This document shows positions 60,529 to 64,000 of a stretch of DNA of 64,000 bases, piece by piece. A model generated the notes under the pieces. That model made no database searches. It saw only the letters and a program-made list of their open reading frames with translations, and had not been told where the DNA came from. The DNA comes from WHSW01 sp033856255 (GTDB lineage Bacteria; Actinomycetota; Thermoleophilia; Solirubrobacterales; 70-9): contig JAWVFH010000060.1 in NCBI GenBank assembly GCA_033856255.1, forward strand, positions 1 through 64,000, in the 5' to 3' direction. Numbering within the stretch: position 1 is the stretch's first letter; every line of letters begins with the position of its first letter. The translations under genes and the position numbers were made by a program.

Positions 60529-63222
60529 TCAAGCGAACGGCTCATACTCGACCCGGCCAGCCGCGATTGCTTCGTTCAGCTCGAGAAGTCGCCGATTCGA
60601 CTCGCCCGGGTCCCCGGCCACGCTGGCCGGCCACCCGTAAGCAACTGCCACCGCCCGGTCCAGTTCGTTGTGGAGCGCTGTCAGGTCGGCGTACGCGCCG
60701 TCATCAACCTCGTTGTACAGCCGGGTCAAGCCAAACCCTCGGTCCATGCAGATCGCGCGTCGGCGCTCTGTAAGTCTCTGCGCGATAGCGCCGATCGCCG
60801 CTCGCTGATCTGAATCCACCGCTGGCCACGGAAACGTCTCGAACGCCGATGTCAGCGTGTACCTGACGTCCACGCGCATCGTCGAGGATCGAGCACGCGC
60901 CCACTCATGGTGGATCGACGTGAGGAGCACGCCCAGCGAGTAATCGTCGTCAAACGTGAATACGTTCACGAGATCGCTCGGACAGGTATGCGGCTCCTGC
61001 CACGCGAAGAGAATGCGCTTCCCGATTCGGTTCGCCGCGATGTACCGGCTGAGCGGCTCAATCGCTTTGCGAAGCCCTGGTCGAGGCTCGGCGAACAGCC
61101 ACCATCGCTCGCGGTAAAGCTTCCGGCGGTTGCGTGCACGATCGGGCTTTACCCGCTGCTCAACGATGGCCAGTGCGGCTGGCCAGCGACCCGCCTCTTC
61201 GAGTGACATCGTCGCGAAGTCGACGATCCAGCGGGTCGGCCCGTGGCCCGGGTCCGTCGTAAGGTCCTTGCCGACCAGATACGGGCGAACGATCTTGGAG
61301 TAATCGGCTCCTTCCGTCTTGAGGAGCGACGTCGCCTCCTCCGCATCGAGCACAAAGCCATCGCCGGCGGGAATCGGCCCTTGGAACGCCCGCGACTTGT
61401 TGGCGGGCAGCGGCTCGGCGCTCTGGGCTCCGGGCGCCGCGACTTGGAGCGCCGCTGTTATTGCGTCGACCTCCTCTCCGTCGAGAAGAACGCTCTGGGG
61501 CGGCCCCGTCGGCTCCTTGACCCAGTTGACGATGCTGACGTTGACGACGGCCTCGCCGGACCATGGCAGCTTCGAGATTGCATTCGTGATGACTCCGCCG
61601 TTGTCGAGGATCCATTCCAATGTGGGTCCGCGGTTGCGGTTCTGGGAGATCGAATTGGTCACCACGAGCCCCGCCCGACCGTTCTTCGGGAGATGTGGAT
61701 GGGCCCTTCGCAGCCAGTACGCGGCGTAGTCCTTGATCCCGATGCCGAATTCGCTCTGTAGCCACGCTACGTACTCGTCGCCAAGTTCCTTGCGAAGCCG
61801 CTGCGAGCCGTGGTAAGGCGGGTTGCTGATGATTGCGTCCGCACGTGGCCACGGAAGGCGCAGAGCATCGCCTTGCCGAATCCCAGACAGGTTCACGAGG
61901 GGCAAGACGGGCTCGTCGACGCCGAGCTTGTCGACGGCGAGCTTGTGTCCGATCCACATCGTCACCCGCGCCAGCTTGACCGCGAAGGGCTCGATCTCGA
62001 TGCCCTTCATGTTCTGGATCGGGAACAGGTTCAGCTCGGCCTGGTCTGGAAGGCCCGCAGCCTTGCGCAGCTCCGCGATGCGGTCGCGGAGTTCGGCCTC
62101 GATACGCCGTAGCTCTCCATATGCGACGTAGAGGAAGTTCCCCGAGCCGCAAGCTGGATCCAGCACCACGTAATCCATCAAGTCGCGCTGCGCGGCCTGC
62201 GCGTCCGCGAGCGAGTCACATGCTGCGATCCGCTCACGCCAAGGCTCAACGATCGTCGGCAGGACCACCTTCAGAATGTCGGCCTCGGCCGTGTAATGGG
62301 CGCCGAGCGCCCACTGCTTCTCCTTGCCAAGTGCCCCGGTGAGCAGTGAGCCGAAGATCGCCGGTTCAACCTGATGCCACTCGAAGTCGGCCGCCTTGCG
62401 GAGCATCGTGAGCTCGTCGGGCTCGAGGTGGACCTCGGCCGGCTTGGCGAAGAGACCGCCGTCGGCGTACGGCGTCCCCTTGTAGACGCCATGGGTTGGA
62501 CGCGGCTCCTTCTCAGCGAGATAGCGGAATAGGCGGCCGAGGTCGTCAACGCTCGACCGGCTCGTGTCGGCGATGAGCCCGTCCAGAAGCCGCGTGAATA
62601 GGCGACCGGGGAGCATCCCAAGGTCCTCGGCGAACATCGACCAGACGACTTGCAAGACGAAGTCCTGCAGTACATCGTCATCAGCGGCCTCCCTCTCGTC
62701 GAGCTGCCGGTATAGATCCGTGACAAGCGCGACCGCCTCTCTGGTGAGGTGGTCGTGCGCGAAGAACCCGGGCTTCTTGCCAGCCAAGAACAGCAGCGCG
62801 TCGCTGTTTTCCGGGAGCTCGGCGAGGTCGAACGCCGCGAGGGGCTCCGTATAGACCTCCCCGGGCCTCCAGACCTCGAAGCGATGAAAGGCGCACAGGA
62901 TCACGTACGGGGGCGCGGGTGCTCCTGGCTTCCCGACCTTCTGCCAGTACTCCAAGGCCTGGTCTCGGTGCTTATCGAGCCTGGCAGCCTCGCTAGGCCG
63001 CTTCATCTCCGCAATGCAGACGCCGGGCCAGATCATGTCCATGAACTTGCCGGCGGAGGGCTCCTCGAACTTGGCCCCTACCGCCTCGCGGTCGGTGCCG
63101 TAGCACCGCAGGAGCTGAGTGAGGAACGTCTGCGCCTCACCGCGCTCAGATCCCTCGTATCCGCCCCACTTCGCGGCGAACTCGGCGAGCTGGTGCCGGA
63201 TCTCCTCGCCGGAGAGCGCCAA
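60529..63222 (-). CDS. MmeI-like type IIL restriction-modification enzyme
   Basis: One 897-residue chain joins nuclease and methyltransferase, as in MmeI. The nuclease has D62-x9-E72-x-K74 (within MDMIWPGVCIAEMKRP), which matches MmeI spacing exactly. A helical spacer follows. The gamma-class N6-adenine methyltransferase has motif I VLDPACGSGNFLY and motif IV ISNPPYHGS. A target-recognition region and C-terminal helices complete it. Such enzymes cut beyond an asymmetric site and methylate one strand. No separate specificity gene is needed. The start is TTG at 63222, directly after the stop of the small upstream gene. Confidence 0.9.
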   Translation of the reverse strand: MALSGEEIRHQLAEFAAKWGGYEGSERGEAQTFLTQLLRCYGTDREAVGAKFEEPSAGKFMDMIWPGVCIAEMKRPSEAARLDKHRDQALEYWQKVGKPGAPAPPYVILCAFHRFEVWRPGEVYTEPLAAFDLAELPENSDALLFLAGKKPGFFAHDHLTREAVALVTDLYRQLDEREAADDDVLQDFVLQVVWSMFAEDLGMLPGRLFTRLLDGLIADTSRSSVDDLGRLFRYLAEKEPRPTHGVYKGTPYADGGLFAKPAEVHLEPDELTMLRKAADFEWHQVEPAIFGSLLTGALGKEKQWALGAHYTAEADILKVVLPTIVEPWRERIAACDSLADAQAAQRDLMDYVVLDPACGSGNFLYVAYGELRRIEAELRDRIAELRKAAGLPDQAELNLFPIQNMKGIEIEPFAVKLARVTMWIGHKLAVDKLGVDEPVLPLVNLSGIRQGDALRLPWPRADAIISNPPYHGSQRLRKELGDEYVAWLQSEFGIGIKDYAAYWLRRAHPHLPKNGRAGLVVTNSISQNRNRGPTLEWILDNGGVITNAISKLPWSGEAVVNVSIVNWVKEPTGPPQSVLLDGEEVDAITAALQVAAPGAQSAEPLPANKSRAFQGPIPAGDGFVLDAEEATSLLKTEGADYSKIVRPYLVGKDLTTDPGHGPTRWIVDFATMSLEEAGRWPAALAIVEQRVKPDRARNRRKLYRERWWLFAEPRPGLRKAIEPLSRYIAANRIGKRILFAWQEPHTCPSDLVNVFTFDDDYSLGVLLTSIHHEWARARSSTMRVDVRYTLTSAFETFPWPAVDSDQRAAIGAIAQRLTERRRAICMDRGFGLTRLYNEVDDGAYADLTALHNELDRAVAVAYGWPASVAGDPGESNRRLLELNEAIAAGRVEYEPFA

Positions 63223-63537
63223 TCAGGCGGCTTCGATGCTCGTTTGAGCGTCCGGGACTGCGAAGTAGGTCGCCTGACGCAACCGGCGTGCGCTCAGCGA
63301 AAGCTCTTCCTGTGCCTGCTCGACCGCCTCGATGAGATGCGGGTCGGCGTCTAGATCACGAAGCGCGCTGACGGCGCGCTCGGCGCGGGCGCGGCTTTTC
63401 TCAAGGGCAAGCTCGACGATCGCGATCTGCTCGAAACTGTCCTCGCTCTGCTTGGGCGTCATTGGTCCGTCGAGCCTACGATCCGAACCGGACGCACCCT
63501 CGGTAGCGGGGCTCGGTGTCCTCGTCTCACCAGCCAT
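63223..63537 (-). CDS. Small helical protein upstream of the MmeI-like gene
   Basis: The stop lies directly before the restriction-modification start, so the two are translationally linked. The C-terminal part (SFEQIAIVELALEKSRARAE through LSLSARRLRQATYF) is a probable coiled coil. The start at 63537 (MAGETRTP) is uncertain; 63462 (MTPKQSED) would remove a low-complexity head. It may be a regulator or accessory of the enzyme. No family is recognised. Confidence 0.55.
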   Translation of the reverse strand: MAGETRTPSPATEGASGSDRRLDGPMTPKQSEDSFEQIAIVELALEKSRARAERAVSALRDLDADPHLIEAVEQAQEELSLSARRLRQATYFAVPDAQTSIEAA

Positions 63538-63696
63538 CGGCGAGCAAGCTAGCGGGACGACTCCATACAAACGAGCCCTGATCGCGCAAAGAGCGCAAAC
63601 ACCTTCGGTCGAAACAGTGGCGCGTGAAGAGGACTAGCTGTCGTCTCGTCACCCCGGGTAGAAGACAAATCGCCGTTGTTGGCCATCCACTCTGTC

Positions 63697-63993
63697 CTAT
63701 GGCTCCGCACTGTCGCCCCCTTCGGCCGCATGCACAAGACGCACCGCGGTCTCCTGGGCGTACTGAGACCACGACAGCCGCCGAGCTGTTCCGTTGCGCG
63801 GGTCGACGATCCACGTGCCCTCGACGTCATCACCCAGCTCGCCACCCAGCGGGACCAAGTACCGCTGATCGCCAAACAGGAACAGTCCGAGTGCCGCCCC
63901 ATGCGAGGTTCCCATCGCGGTCACAACGTGCAGCGGCCGCTCGAAGTAGTCGTCGAGTTCCGTCTCGTGCAGCGACTCGCTCACCGGCGCCAA
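63697..63993 (-). CDS. Hypothetical protein at the right edge, possibly 5'-partial
   Basis: The 98-residue protein has beta-strand-like segments (RPLHVVTAMGTSHGAALGLF, QRYLVPLGG) and a charged C-terminus. No family is recognised. The TTG at 63993 is the first visible start, but the frame has no stop before the window edge, so it could begin further right. It belongs to the leftward island operon. Confidence 0.5.
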   Translation of the reverse strand: MAPVSESLHETELDDYFERPLHVVTAMGTSHGAALGLFLFGDQRYLVPLGGELGDDVEGTWIVDPRNGTARRLSWSQYAQETAVRLVHAAEGGDSAEP

Positions 63994-64000
63994 GGGCGCG

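Larger units (their letters stand above)
52368..64000. mobile_element. tRNA-integrated genomic island, right end beyond the window
   Basis: A tyrosine integrase points into the tRNA 3' end, followed by an excisionase, a TraD/VirD4-like ATPase, a small membrane protein, a replication-relaxation protein and accessory genes that include an MmeI-like restriction-modification enzyme. This is the structure of an integrative, probably mobilisable element. I looked for a second copy of the tRNA 3' end to the right and saw none, so the far end is probably outside the window. Confidence 0.8.

Noticed and set aside
52442..64000. A second copy of the tRNA 3' end (attR)
   Set aside because: I looked for repeats of GGTTCGAGTCC-like sequence to the right and saw none, so the right end of the island is not placed in the window.
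1..64000. CRISPR arrays, rRNA genes and insertion sequences
   Set aside because: No regularly spaced direct repeats, rRNA sequence or transposase frame was seen.

Overview
The window is 64 kb of very GC-rich bacterial DNA with ATGA/GTGA-coupled operons, many GTG/TTG starts and long antisense reading frames. Gene content suggests a monoderm actinobacterium, most likely class Thermoleophilia (Solirubrobacterales-like). The class assignment is an inference from gene families and gene order; no marker was searched.

Layout. (1) 1-9.3 kb: a truncated secreted adhesin-like gene, then a leftward isoprenoid/transcription block (nusB, xseB-like, a polyprenyl synthase, dxs) with two secreted RTX-repeat proteins inserted in it. 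(2) 9.3-17 kb: an AbiEi/DUF559-like protein, efp, an M42 peptidase, a PEBP protein, an M24 peptidase and aroQ-aroKB-aroC. (3) 17-34.1 kb: a type IV pilus locus (pilB, pilT, pilC, the major pilin, three minor pilin-like genes, pilD, pilM, pilN, pilO, a pilP-position gene) that ends in a large RTX adhesin. It lies between aroE and aroC, as if inserted into a conserved alaS-ruvX-mltG-aroE-aroC-aroK-aroB-aroQ-pepQ-efp-nusB order. No secretin is present. (4) 34-52.3 kb: aroE, mltG, ruvX, alaS, an alpha/beta hydrolase, an IscU-like/MnmA fusion, aspS, hisS, metallo-beta-lactamase-fold enzymes, a formiminotransferase-like protein, an M29-like peptidase and a GGDEF protein. (5) 52.4-64 kb: a genomic island in a tRNA-Met gene, with integrase, excisionase, a TraD/VirD4-like ATPase, a replication-relaxation-type protein, a GIY-YIG-like protein, hypothetical proteins, an Xre/ParS-like regulator and an MmeI-like single-chain restriction-modification enzyme.

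The strongest regulatory signal is upstream of the major pilin gene. A complete GEMM-I (c-di-GMP-I) riboswitch is visible on the minus strand at 29217-29308, preceded by a sigma-28/WhiG-like promoter candidate (TAAA-N16-ACCGATGT) that abuts an 18-bp perfect palindrome. With a GGDEF protein in the same window, this suggests that pilin expression follows a cyclic dinucleotide. Other notable points are an IscU-like domain fused to MnmA that lacks the third usual cysteine, a DXS whose conserved Glu-Gln-His-Ala motif reads Glu-Pro-Asp-Ala, and an integrase whose reading frame ends inside the target tRNA.
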